A stretch of 64,000 bases of DNA from Pseudomonas sp. AB6 (GCF_034314105.1 NZ_JAVIWJ010000001.1:1027501-1091500), one strand, 5' to 3'. Counted from the first letter of the stretch, positions 26,336 to 33,552 are shown. Made by a program: numbers and translations. Notes: generated by a model not told the origin, from the letters alone.

Positions 26336-27264
26336 TGGCTCGTTCCAGAAATATTAAACCGGGATTCTTCTCGAACGAGCACCTTGCCGAGGTCGATTTT
26401 GCAACGCGCCTACTGTTCATTGGCTTGTGGACCGAGGCTGATCGCGAAGGGCGCCTCGAGGATCGTCCTCGCCGCCTTAAGATGGCTTTGTTTCCTGCTG
26501 ACAATTTAGATATCGATTCGATGCTCTTCAGTCTCCACGATCTGGGGTTCATCGACCGCTACAGCGTTGATGGCGCCAATTACATCCAGATAGTGAATTG
26601 GGCCAAACACCAGAATCCTCACCTCAAGGAAACTAAGAGCACCATCCCTGAAAGGTCAGAGATAGAGCCTTGCCCGGTAAAGGAAGGTGCTAGCACCATG
26701 CAAGCACCAGACGAGAACAGTTCTATCCCGGCTGATTCCCTCTCTCTTGATTCCCTCTCTTCTGATTCCGGATTCCTGATTCCCTCTTCCGGGATTCAAG
26801 ATCAAAAACCCTTGCCAGTCGCTAAAGCTCCGGCGGCGTCAAACGTCAAAGTGCTCAAGCCAAAAGCCGAGAAGCACAAGACCGACGCACAGCTCGCCAA
26901 CGCTGCGACGTGGAACGCTTACTCGAACGCCTACTACGACCGCTACGGTGCCGAGCCTGTACGCAACGCCAAGGTGAATGGCCAGGTCGCTCAGCTGGTA
27001 TCCCGCCTTGGAGCAGCTGAGGCGCCACACGTTGCCGCGTTCTACGTCGCAATCAACGATTCGTTCTACCTGCGCAGCTCCCATGAGTTTGGCTTGCTGG
27101 TCGCCAGAGCTGAAGGCATTCGCACTCAGTGGGTCACTGGCCGCCAAGTCAACTCAGTGACCGCCCGCCAGATGGAAAACACCCAGGCGAATATGAGCGC
27201 GGCCGAAGAAGCCAAGGCGATGATCATGAGCGGGGGTACGCAGAATGCTTTCCTCCGCCGATAA
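26332..27264 (+). CDS. O-like phage replication initiator containing the candidate origin
   Basis: A 310-residue protein. The N-terminal 100 residues (ARSRNIKPGFFSNEHLAEVD and LLFIGLWTEADREGRL) match the winged-helix domain shared by phage replication proteins of the lambda O/DnaD-like type. A Ser/Asp-rich low-complexity linker (about residues 130-160) is encoded by the regular iterons at 26734-26797. The C-terminal part (HVAAFYVAINDSFYL onward) is helical and would contact the helicase loader. It is followed by an overlapping second replication gene, as O-P in lambda. Confidence 0.8.
   Translation: MMARSRNIKPGFFSNEHLAEVDFATRLLFIGLWTEADREGRLEDRPRRLKMALFPADNLDIDSMLFSLHDLGFIDRYSVDGANYIQIVNWAKHQNPHLKETKSTIPERSEIEPCPVKEGASTMQAPDENSSIPADSLSLDSLSSDSGFLIPSSGIQDQKPLPVAKAPAASNVKVLKPKAEKHKTDAQLANAATWNAYSNAYYDRYGAEPVRNAKVNGQVAQLVSRLGAAEAPHVAAFYVAINDSFYLRSSHEFGLLVARAEGIRTQWVTGRQVNSVTARQMENTQANMSAAEEAKAMIMSGGTQNAFLRR
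26734..26797 (+). repeat. Iteron cluster: candidate phage replication origin
   Basis: Six copies of GATTC(C) begin at 26734, 26749, 26764, 26771, 26778 and 26793, that is with steps of 15, 15, 7, 7 and 15 bp. Three copies extend to GATTCCCTCT. The last is followed by the A-rich GATCAAAAA. Iterons inside the initiator gene next to an A/T-rich stretch are the layout of the lambda ori within gene O. Confidence 0.6.
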
Positions 27265-28030
27265 GCTGGGTCTCGTCGACGCCTTGTGCGCTACAGCCGA
27301 ATCTATGGGCTCAACACTGAGCGCCACCGCTGCCGCCATGATGGCTAATGACCTTGAGCAATTCACTGTCAACGACCTGATCGACGCCTTGCAATCCTGT
27401 CGCCGTGAAGTAGCCGGGCGACTGACGCTGGCCGCAATCATCCAGCGTGCAGCCGCAGCCGACGGCCGTCCCGGAAAGGATGAAGCATGGGCCATTGCCA
27501 TGATGACCAACGATGAATACGAGACGGTAGTACTCACAGACGAGATACAGCTCGCTCTGGCGGCCGCTAAACCGGTTTTAGACGCTGGCGACAAGATCGG
27601 TGCGCGTATGGCGTTTATCAGCGCATACGAGCGTCTGGTGAGCCAAGCGAGGGAAGACCACAAGAACGTCAACTGGCACGTTTCCGTTGGTTTCGACGCT
27701 AATCGCCGTGTCGAGGCGATCACCAAAGCGGTGCAGATGCAGCGCATTCCACAGGAGCGCGGGCAAATCTATCTGGCCGACTTGCGTGTTTCGCCAGTCA
27801 CCGAAGATGGCCGCGCCCTCGCTGGCTTGATCACTGGCGACGTCACCCGCCCAAGCCCTGACGTCCGCGCAAAGCTCAAAGCCGTGAAGGACAGCATGGC
27901 AGTGATGCGCGCCGCCACCGCCGAGCGAAAAATCGAACTCAAGATCGTAGCCGCCAATGATTTGGCTGACCGCCGCGCACTGATGATTCGCCAGGCCGCA
28001 GATTTGCAAGCCGAGAGGGCTCCGCAATGA
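27245..28030 (+). CDS. Second replication protein, possible helicase loader (P-like by position)
   Basis: A 261-residue soluble protein, helical and Ala-rich. The N-terminal 90 residues (LVDALCATAESMGSTL and DLIDALQSCRREVAGRLTLA) resemble a segment often found in phage replication modules. No Walker motif is visible, so it is not a DnaC-type ATPase. It overlaps the O-like gene by 20 bases. The loader role is inferred from gene order. Confidence 0.55.
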   Translation: MLSSADKLGLVDALCATAESMGSTLSATAAAMMANDLEQFTVNDLIDALQSCRREVAGRLTLAAIIQRAAAADGRPGKDEAWAIAMMTNDEYETVVLTDEIQLALAAAKPVLDAGDKIGARMAFISAYERLVSQAREDHKNVNWHVSVGFDANRRVEAITKAVQMQRIPQERGQIYLADLRVSPVTEDGRALAGLITGDVTRPSPDVRAKLKAVKDSMAVMRAATAERKIELKIVAANDLADRRALMIRQAADLQAERAPQ

Positions 28031-28281
28031 CCAGCATCAGAAAGCTCAAGGCGCTGATCGTCGAGCTGCGGGAGGACGCGCAGGTCGCGGCTGACTGCGA
28101 ATACAACTACGCAAATTTGGACGCAGCCGCTGACGCACTAGGCGAGTTCATCACCCTGATCGAAAACCCTCCGGGCACTTCCGAGCTTGCGCTCCTGCGG
28201 ATAGGTTATGCCCGCGCTGTTAGTGAGCGCGACACGCTGCGAGCCGAAATCAAATCCCTGCGTGAAGGTGCCAAATCATGA
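28027..28281 (+). CDS. 84-residue coiled-coil hypothetical protein
   Basis: A small acidic helical protein (KALIVELREDAQVAADCEYN start, ERDTLRAEIKSLREG end). Start and stop overlap neighbours by four bases (ATGA). Confidence 0.55.
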   Translation: MTSIRKLKALIVELREDAQVAADCEYNYANLDAAADALGEFITLIENPPGTSELALLRIGYARAVSERDTLRAEIKSLREGAKS

Positions 28282-28433
28282 CCGCCGCCCAACTAAAAAC
28301 CGTCACCGAACTCTCGGACACCGGCTTCGTCATCACTCGTCACACAGGAGACATGGTTCGCATGAAAAAGGGAGCAGACGAACGCCTTGTGCGGACAGAT
28401 GGCAGCCAGAGAAGGGCGGGGAGCGGGGTATGA
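28278..28433 (+). CDS. 51-residue hypothetical protein
   Basis: ATG overlaps the previous stop (ATGA) and its own stop overlaps the next start (ATGA), which argues for genuine coupled translation. Sequence starts MTAAQLKTVTELSDTGFVIT and ends basic. Unknown. Confidence 0.5.
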   Translation: MTAAQLKTVTELSDTGFVITRHTGDMVRMKKGADERLVRTDGSQRRAGSGV

Positions 28434-28558
28434 ACAACAAAGCCCTCAAGCGTTTCGCCAAAACCTGCTGGCTGCTCAACGTAGTCGTGGCGGCATTCAT
28501 TTTCCCGGTGGGCGCCTGTGTGCTGCTCGCTCGCGTAATTTTCGGCGGTGGCCAATGA
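28430..28558 (+). CDS. 42-residue membrane micro-protein
   Basis: Basic start (MNNKALKRFAK) and one long hydrophobic segment (LNVVVAAFIFPVGACVLLA). Four-base overlaps on both sides. Function unknown. Confidence 0.5.
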   Translation: MNNKALKRFAKTCWLLNVVVAAFIFPVGACVLLARVIFGGGQ

Positions 28559-28815
28559 GTGAATCCAAAATGCGCGAAGAGTTTGAAGCTTGGTCGGCAA
28601 ATCATGAGTATCTCGACGGCGTCGAAATCGACAGGGCGGTCAGTGGGAATTACTCGGACGTTGATCTGCATCATGCATGGGAAGCATGGCAAGCATCCCG
28701 CGAATCTCTGGTGATTGAGCTGCCAGAGATTTGGGACTTTGGTCCTAGTGAGGGATACGAGCATGCGACCCTTATTGAGTGCTTAAAATCTCAAGGCCTG
28801 AAGGTGTCGAAATGA
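28555..28815 (+). CDS. Hypothetical phage protein with EEFEAW / AWEAWQASR motifs
   Basis: An 86-residue protein. The motifs REEFEAW (residues 7-13) and HAWEAWQASRE (40-50) are characteristic of a widespread but uncharacterised phage family. Four-base overlaps with both neighbours. Confidence 0.65.
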   Translation: MSESKMREEFEAWSANHEYLDGVEIDRAVSGNYSDVDLHHAWEAWQASRESLVIELPEIWDFGPSEGYEHATLIECLKSQGLKVSK

Positions 28816-29180
28816 GCGATTACTCGAAGCTTAAGGAATTGGCTGCGGCAACTGAGGGTTGGCAGAAGCTTTTCGACTGCTGGCCGGAACAGTCAGAAGA
28901 CGGCGACCTTGATGTGAATTGGTTCGTCGGAAGCGTCAATGAAGATGGAGAGAAGTATCCAGTTCTCGAAGTGAATACTGATCAGTACGACGCCCCTGAA
29001 GGTGCCGGAAGATTGGCTCGCTTCTACGCCGCCGCCAATCCAGCGGTAGTGCTGGGGCTGATTGCTGAACTAACCCAGCTCAAGGCTGAGTGCGAAGGGT
29101 TGCGTCGGAAGGTCAGGATTCAGCAGCGGCTGAATGAGTCTGCAGAGTCAATCCGCAAGGATGCTGGTGGCCAGTCATGA
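28812..29180 (+). CDS. Ead/Ea22-like phage protein
   Basis: A 122-residue protein. Start SKLKELAAATEGW and the later ARFYAAANPAVVLGLIAELT followed by a coiled coil match the general pattern of Ead/Ea22-type phage proteins, which are non-essential early proteins. Start fixed by ATGA overlap. Confidence 0.55.
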   Translation: MSDYSKLKELAAATEGWQKLFDCWPEQSEDGDLDVNWFVGSVNEDGEKYPVLEVNTDQYDAPEGAGRLARFYAAANPAVVLGLIAELTQLKAECEGLRRKVRIQQRLNESAESIRKDAGGQS

Positions 29181-29692
29181 GCAAGCCAGCCAAGCCTCGC
29201 CCAATGCCTGTGTATCTGGTACTGCGCCGCCTCGTTGATCCAGTCACCGGAAAGGACGTAGCAGCATTCGTTCCGTCCTCCGATGCAGATCGATCGATCC
29301 TTCGTGAGCGCGATTTCAAAATCAACACGAAGATCCGCGCCGATCTCAAGCAGCCGCGCAACCCGCGATTCAACGGGCTTGTGCACGGACTTGGCAAAGT
29401 CCTCTCGCAGAATATCGACCGGTTCGCTGGAAAGCTCTCGCACGACGCCATCAAGGCTTTGCAGCTTGAGTCTGGCGTCTACTGCGACGAAGAGGCGTTC
29501 GACATCCCGGGCCTCGGTCAGCTGACCCGCAAAACCCCGCGAAGCCTGTCCTACGACTCGATGGGCGAAGAGTTATTCCAAGACTTCTGGCGCCAGTGCT
29601 GCGCGTATCTGGTGCTGCATGACTGGCCGACGCTCACCGAGGAAAGGCTGACTGAAATGGCTGAGTTCGAATCGTTTAAGGAGGCTGCGTAA
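29177..29692 (+). CDS. Hypothetical phage protein, possibly DUF1367-like
   Basis: A 171-residue protein with the segment KQPRNPRFNGLVHGLGKVL (about residues 58-76) resembling phage DUF1367 proteins, which carry a similar RNPxFHxxxF motif. No catalytic residues are known. ATGA overlap with the preceding gene. An AAGGAGG inside its 3' end serves the next micro-gene. Confidence 0.5.
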   Translation: MSKPAKPRPMPVYLVLRRLVDPVTGKDVAAFVPSSDADRSILRERDFKINTKIRADLKQPRNPRFNGLVHGLGKVLSQNIDRFAGKLSHDAIKALQLESGVYCDEEAFDIPGLGQLTRKTPRSLSYDSMGEELFQDFWRQCCAYLVLHDWPTLTEERLTEMAEFESFKEAA

Positions 29693-29799
29693 TGATCATT
29701 CAGGCCCTATTCCGTCTCCTGCTCAGCCTCATCGTCCTCGCTGAATGCGCTTATCAGATGCCAGTTACACCGAGTGAGTGCGGGATGGGGTGGTTATGA
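29692..29799 (+). CDS. 35-residue membrane micro-protein
   Basis: ATG shares one base with the preceding stop (TAATG) and has AAGGAGG seven bases upstream. Sequence begins with a hydrophobic segment (MIIQALFRLLLSLIVLAEC). Its stop overlaps the next start (ATGA). Confidence 0.5.
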   Translation: MIIQALFRLLLSLIVLAECAYQMPVTPSECGMGWL

Positions 29800-29960
29800 A
29801 TAACAAAATATTCCTAGTGGTCATTTGCGTCCTGGTGATCTCCCTGCTTTGGAGCTCTAGCGCAAGCTGGAATCAACCCGAGGGAAGAGGCTGGCTCGTT
29901 TTGGTCTGTAATCGCAATCGCCCAGGCAATGGCGCTCGTTGGCTGGCTTTGGGGGAATAA
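29796..29960 (+). CDS. 54-residue membrane micro-protein with a second, shifted reading possibility
   Basis: MNNKIFLVVICVLVISLLW gives one membrane segment, then a polar tail ends at 29960. In the +1 frame the same DNA reads through about 29850-29967 and encodes another hydrophobic helix (FWSVIAIAQAMALVGWLWG) whose stop overlaps the next gene's GTG start, as other genes in this operon do. A ribosomal frameshift or a past frameshift mutation are both possible. Confidence 0.4.
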   Translation: MNNKIFLVVICVLVISLLWSSSASWNQPEGRGWLVLVCNRNRPGNGARWLALGE

Positions 29961-29963
29961 CTC

Positions 29964-30278
29964 GTGAAAGGCGCAACCCGCACCAAAGCCGAAAAACACT
30001 TCCATGACCAGCTCGCGTCAATCGGCTGCATCGCCTGCCGCGCCGACGGCAACCGGAACATGGTCGTCAGCATCCACCACATGGACGGCCGCACAAAGCC
30101 GGGCGCCCACAGTAAGGCCTTACCGCTCTGCGCCGGACATCATCAAGACGGCACCGGCATGCCGGGTCTGATCGCCGTACACCCATGGAAGCGTCGCTTC
30201 GAAGCGAAGTACGGAGCGCAATCAGCGTTGCTTGAGGACTGCATTGAAATTCTGGCCGATCAGGAGTCGTTCGCATGA
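29964..30278 (+). CDS. Ref-like (RecA-dependent) HNH nuclease
   Basis: A 104-residue protein resembling phage P1 Ref. It has a CxxC pair (CIACRA), then VSIHHMDGRTKPG and LPLCAGHHQ, the Cys/His pattern of the Ref zinc/HNH core, and VHPWKRRFEAKYG. P1 Ref is a DNA endonuclease activated by RecA filaments. GTG 29964 is the start. This protein may contribute to recombination or recombinational repair. Confidence 0.8.
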   Translation: MKGATRTKAEKHFHDQLASIGCIACRADGNRNMVVSIHHMDGRTKPGAHSKALPLCAGHHQDGTGMPGLIAVHPWKRRFEAKYGAQSALLEDCIEILADQESFA

Positions 30279-30460
30279 TCTGGACACGCACATCACCTAA
30301 CTGCCTCACCTCTGACCAAGGCTACCTCGTCAGCAAATACGCAATGGAGAAAGCCCCGCACTACGTCGCGCGGTACCGGGACCGGATCATCTTTTCGACG
30401 CCGGACGTGGAAAAGGCCAAGGCGGCATGTGAGCGGGATTTGTTGGGGGTGGCGGCGTGA
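30275..30460 (+). CDS. 61-residue hypothetical protein
   Basis: Four-base overlap with the Ref-like gene and with the next GTG. Sequence (HYVARYRDRIIFSTPDVEKA) suggests a small beta-alpha protein. Unknown. Confidence 0.5.
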   Translation: MIWTRTSPNCLTSDQGYLVSKYAMEKAPHYVARYRDRIIFSTPDVEKAKAACERDLLGVAA

Positions 30461-30630
30461 AGACATTTCTCATCGCCATAATTTGTCCGGCTCCGTTTTT
30501 CGGCCTGCTGATTGTCGGAGTTCCGCACGGGGCATCTCTGCAATGTCGCCTCATTTACGTAACGCTTCTGCTTGCTGCTTTCCTCATAAGCGGCCCGATA
30601 GAGCGCTTCATGTTGAGGAGATTTGCATGA
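30457..30630 (+). CDS. 57-residue two-helix membrane protein with GTG start
   Basis: GTG 30457 overlaps the previous stop. Two hydrophobic segments (FLIAIICPAPFFGLLIVGV and LIYVTLLLAAFLISG) are separated by a short polar loop. Stop overlaps the next ATG. Unknown role. Confidence 0.45.
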   Translation: MKTFLIAIICPAPFFGLLIVGVPHGASLQCRLIYVTLLLAAFLISGPIERFMLRRFA

Positions 30631-30713
30631 GCGACCCAATCAGCCACTTCCAGTTCGCAATCATCGTCGCAGCATTCCTGTGTTTCGTCATGGAGCGGCC
30701 AAAGCGATGGTAG
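30627..30713 (+). CDS. 28-residue membrane micro-protein
   Basis: MSDPISHFQFAIIVAAFLCF, one hydrophobic helix, then a basic end. Start is fixed by ATGA overlap, and its 3' end overlaps the nuclease start. Could be only a coupling leader for the next gene. Confidence 0.4.
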   Translation: MSDPISHFQFAIIVAAFLCFVMERPKRW

Positions 30714-31078
30714 CCATCAAGGTTCCGACCGAGCACGAAGAGCAAAAGAGCCTGATTCGCTGGTTCTCCCTCCAATACCCAAAGATCGGCAACCGTCTGG
30801 TAGCAGTGCCCAATGGCGGGCAGCGCAACGTGATTGTGGCGTCGAAATTAAAAGCGGAAGGGGTTAGGGCCGGCTTTCCAGATTTGATGCTGTTGATGCC
30901 GCGTGGCGAGTTCATGGGGCTGATGATCGAGATGAAACGCGTCAAGGGCGGATCGCTACAGGCTGAACAGGCGGAATGGCTCGACTGGCTGAACAAGCAG
31001 GGCTACATGGCAGTTATTTGCAAGGGCGCTCAGGCAGCGCAAGACACCATCAAATCGTATTTGAGGGCTGACAGATGA
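30707..31078 (+). CDS. VRR-NUC domain nuclease
   Basis: A 123-residue protein consisting of a single VRR-NUC (PD-(D/E)xK) domain: EHEEQKSLIRWFSLQYP at the start, VPNGGQRN, then GFPDLMLLMP with the catalytic Asp, and the E-x-K motif in LMIEMKRVKG. Such phage nucleases are proposed to resolve DNA junctions or aid packaging. ATG 30707 replaces a longer frame. Confidence 0.88.
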   Translation: MVAIKVPTEHEEQKSLIRWFSLQYPKIGNRLVAVPNGGQRNVIVASKLKAEGVRAGFPDLMLLMPRGEFMGLMIEMKRVKGGSLQAEQAEWLDWLNKQGYMAVICKGAQAAQDTIKSYLRADR

Positions 31079-31737
31079 CTTATCGCAACGTGGTATCCGC
31101 AGTAGTTCGGGCGTTGGCGGCAGAGACGATGACAAGTGCAGGTGGCGACTTCGAGCCAAAGATTCAATGCGCGAAACAGAAGGGCGCCATTGTCGGGAAA
31201 GAAGCGGCACTGCTGAATGACTGCATTGTGAATAAGTTGCTCCACGCAGGCCTATCACCTCGCCAATGGAATGCCCTGGTAGCGAAGTACAGCACCCACA
31301 AGGCCAACAAGCTCGGCTGCACCGCCAAGTTGATCGCGATCATCTCCACGACAGCGCCCCACCTATTCCTTCGCAAAGCCGTGACCGCATGGGCTATCCC
31401 GCAGATCAAGGGTATCAAGATGGTGCCTCGCAAGATCATTGAGCCGGAAGTGCGCCTAGATGCAGAGCGGTGGCGGGTGACTGCGAATATCCAAGCCGCC
31501 AAGCGCGCCGCCGAAAAGGAACTCCAGAAGTGTAATTCCCGGTCGAGTGACATGGTTGTACTGGCCGACTCCAACTACGACATGGCGACATGGGATAATC
31601 AGGGGCTAACAGAGCGGACTTATCGGCGCTGGAATCAAGGGATTAGGGCTGCACTGGAAAACCTTGTTAACGAGGCTTTGGTGGAGGCACAATTGATTCT
31701 TGAGCTGGCCGGCATACTTGGGGAGGAAGCGGCGTGA
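31075..31737 (+). CDS. Phage protein before the late genes, candidate late antiterminator
   Basis: A 220-residue basic, helical protein. It contains a Cys/Lys-rich beginning and a C-terminal segment (GLTERTYRRWNQGIRAALEN) that could be a helix-turn-helix. It sits at the end of the early right operon, about 1 kb before stacked terminators and the holin, the usual location of a Q-type antiterminator. I cannot show sequence similarity to Q proteins. Confidence 0.6.
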   Translation: MTYRNVVSAVVRALAAETMTSAGGDFEPKIQCAKQKGAIVGKEAALLNDCIVNKLLHAGLSPRQWNALVAKYSTHKANKLGCTAKLIAIISTTAPHLFLRKAVTAWAIPQIKGIKMVPRKIIEPEVRLDAERWRVTANIQAAKRAAEKELQKCNSRSSDMVVLADSNYDMATWDNQGLTERTYRRWNQGIRAALENLVNEALVEAQLILELAGILGEEAA

Positions 31738-32189
31738 AGACCATTAGTTATGTAAGTGTCACCACGGACCTTGACGGCAATGTCGTGGAGCCTCTTACGA
31801 CCAAAACAATGGATATTCCAGACAGCATAAAATTCGAAGAGAATGGCGAGGCTGAAATAAATGACCTGCTGGTTTTCATGGATTCCCCGAGAAAGGCTGT
31901 CATTGGTCACAGCCCCGGACCCTGGGTCATCGATCATCAGCCGTACTGTATCAGTGTCGAAAGCGAGAGATTTATCCTGTCGGAGCAGTATTTGCCCGAG
32001 GAAGACGACGAGGACAGTGCAGAGCAAGTAGCTAATGCCTACCTCATGGCGGCAGCTCCCGACTTACTTGAGGCTGCAACTTTGGCTCTTCGTGAGATGC
32101 GCAATACGACCTCTCCCGCAGCGTCATTTATGGCTGCTGTCGATGCGCTGGATGCAGCTATCGCCAAGGTAAAGCACAACAGGCCCTAA
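31734..32189 (+). CDS. PGPW/APELL-motif phage protein with extra N-terminal domain, copy 3
   Basis: A 151-residue protein. Residues 1-55 are an added domain (MKTISYVSVTTDLDGNVVEP start), followed by SPGPWVIDHQ, an acidic segment, NAYLMAAAPDLLEAATLALR and a C-terminal DALDAAIAKVKHN. The last 90 residues match the layout of 17450-17767 and 20152-20424. GTG 31734 overlaps the upstream stop. Confidence 0.65.
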   Translation: MKTISYVSVTTDLDGNVVEPLTTKTMDIPDSIKFEENGEAEINDLLVFMDSPRKAVIGHSPGPWVIDHQPYCISVESERFILSEQYLPEEDDEDSAEQVANAYLMAAAPDLLEAATLALREMRNTTSPAASFMAAVDALDAAIAKVKHNRP

Positions 32190-32269
32190 ATAGACCTTGC
32201 ATTCAATGTCCACATGTCCGTATATTTACCCATCCTGTTGTATCCGCGCTTGCAGGTAGCACAGGAACA

Positions 32270-32296
32270 AAATCCCAGCCAAGTGTTGGGATTTTT
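32270..32296 (+). terminator. Intrinsic terminator after the early right operon
   Basis: Stem AAATCCCA/TGGGATTT with a nine-base loop, followed by TT. It closes the plus-strand early operon. No gene is visible at 32190-32484. Confidence 0.7.
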
Positions 32297-32484
32297 GCTA
32301 TGTAGGTGAATGCGTAGGCTGATACGCGGAAAAGCCAGTCCGAAAATACAACATACTTGCAAATAGAACACCGAAGGGCCGATTCGTCGGAAGCTGAAAT
32401 ATCGTGTTGATGCAAGGATTGTGGCCGAAATGTTTCAAGCCGGAGATCAGCGCCGGCCACCCGCACCCAATTCAGAGGCTGCTC

Positions 32485-32688
32485 ATGAAAGCCAGTGATG
32501 CGCAGGCATGGGAATTCGAACTTCCACTAACTGACCGCAGCAAGGTCCAGTGCCCAAAGTGCGAGTCGTACAGTAGCCTTTACGCATGGCGCGTATTTGG
32601 AGATAGCGAGGCGATGTTTTGCCCCGCATGCGCCCACGTCCACTTCCGCGCGTCTCCCGGCTTGAGACCGCTAAAAGTCAGAAACTAG
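32485..32688 (+). CDS. 67-residue zinc-ribbon protein
   Basis: Two Cys pairs, CPKC (about residues 22-25) and CPAC (about 46-49), separated by 20 residues form a classic zinc ribbon. It stands between two terminators. ATG 32485 has AGAGG upstream; the longer frame to 32404 is probably not translated. Possible small transcription-related factor. Confidence 0.55.
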   Translation: MKASDAQAWEFELPLTDRSKVQCPKCESYSSLYAWRVFGDSEAMFCPACAHVHFRASPGLRPLKVRN

Positions 32689-32708
32689 TTAGCCCCTAAA
32701 TTTTAAGG

Positions 32709-32732
32709 CCCGGCCACTGCGTCGGGTTTTTT
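32709..32732 (+). terminator. Terminator 1 of the late leader
   Basis: CCCGGC/GTCGGG stem (one G-T pair), six-base loop, then six T. Confidence 0.75.
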
Positions 32733-32753
32733 GCGTCCGTAATTTACAAAAGA

Positions 32754-32801
32754 CCCCCAAGCCTCTTACTTCGGTAATGCGCAAATCGGGGGCGCCTTTT
32801 T
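32754..32801 (+). other. Branched hairpin in the late leader
   Basis: CCCCC (32754-32758) can pair with GGGGG (32788-32792) and encloses TTAC-TTCG-GTAA, a stable tetraloop hairpin (32766-32777); GCGCC and five T follow. A longer-range terminator or protein-binding RNA is possible. Confidence 0.45.
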
Positions 32802-32815
32802 AGCCTCGACAGGCT

Positions 32816-32843
32816 TTGCCCGCTCGTAACGGGCAACTTTTTC
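32816..32843 (+). terminator. Terminator 2 of the late leader
   Basis: Seven-bp perfect stem TTGCCCG/CGGGCAA, loop CTCGTAA, followed by CTTTTTC. Confidence 0.8.
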
Positions 32844-32845
32844 GT

Positions 32846-32866
32846 GGGTGGCAGTCACCCTTTTTT
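32846..32866 (+). terminator. Terminator 3 of the late leader
   Basis: GGGTG/CACCC stem, loop GCAGT, followed by six T, 30 bases before the holin-like gene. Confidence 0.8.
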
Positions 32867-32896
32867 ATCAATGGTCCAATCCCAAGAGGTCCGGGC

Positions 32897-33223
32897 ATGG
32901 AGTTTCTAAGTTTCCTGCGCGATAAGTCCTCTTTGCTGATTGCGGGCCTCATTGGGGCCGTCATTGCAAGCTGGTGGCACAAAGATGATTTGACCAGCGT
33001 GCAAGCCTGGGTCGTCTTCTTGCTGACGGGATGTGCCTGCTCCCTGTACCTGACAGGGATTGTTAGCTCCCACCTTGGAATTACCGAGCCCAGCAACGTT
33101 GCCGGTGTCGGCTTCCTGCTAGGCACCTTCGGCGGCTCACTCATGGCTGCTATCAACCGCGCCATTAAAGCCGCTGACCTCTGGGCGCTCATACGCTCCA
33201 AGTTCGGAGGGGGCACACCATGA
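32897..33223 (+). CDS. Holin-like membrane protein
   Basis: A 108-residue protein with three hydrophobic segments (SSLLIAGLIGAVIASWW; AWVVFLLTGCACSLYLTG; NVAGVGFLLGTFGGSLMAA) and a charged end, fitting a class I holin. First gene of the late operon; ATG 32897 with AGAGG upstream. Note that the endolysin lies 26 kb downstream, so the lysis genes are split. Confidence 0.6.
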   Translation: MEFLSFLRDKSSLLIAGLIGAVIASWWHKDDLTSVQAWVVFLLTGCACSLYLTGIVSSHLGITEPSNVAGVGFLLGTFGGSLMAAINRAIKAADLWALIRSKFGGGTP

Positions 33224-33549
33224 ACCTCGAATTCTTCAGCTCAGTCGTTATTGCGATCATTTCTGCATGGGCCGTCTGGTGTTGTTTAAGCCGCAAGGTG
33301 AATGACGGCATAGCTGGAAAGCTGATCTACGCCGTGATCGCGGTATCGGGCTACGCCATCGTCACTCGCACCGAAACCATGTTCTTCAGTCCGTCTGTAG
33401 CGGGCGTCACCTTTCACGCGGGGCTGGCCATGGCAGGGTTACGGCATTACTTCCTAGTGAATCACTGGGTGAAGGTCAAGGCTTGGATGTGCAGATATTT
33501 GCACTGTGAGAGCTGCGCCAATCAAGTGGGCGACAAGGAGTTGAAGTGA
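33220..33549 (+). CDS. Phage membrane protein, possible second holin or antiholin
   Basis: A 109-residue protein with about three hydrophobic segments (VVIAIISAWAVWCCL; LIYAVIAVSGYAIV; a third near residues 65-80) and a Cys-containing basic tail. Start overlaps the holin-like stop (ATGA), so the two are coupled. The role is inferred from pairing. Confidence 0.55.
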   Translation: MNLEFFSSVVIAIISAWAVWCCLSRKVNDGIAGKLIYAVIAVSGYAIVTRTETMFFSPSVAGVTFHAGLAMAGLRHYFLVNHWVKVKAWMCRYLHCESCANQVGDKELK

Positions 33550-33552
33550 CAA

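Noticed and set aside
26734..26797. CRISPR-like array
   Set aside because: Repeat units are only 6-10 bp with 1-9 bp between them and lie inside a coding gene; iterons explain them better. No CRISPR array was found elsewhere.
29120..29454. Two antisense frames opposite the early right operon
   Set aside because: Both oppose the tightly overlapped plus-strand genes and lack start signals.
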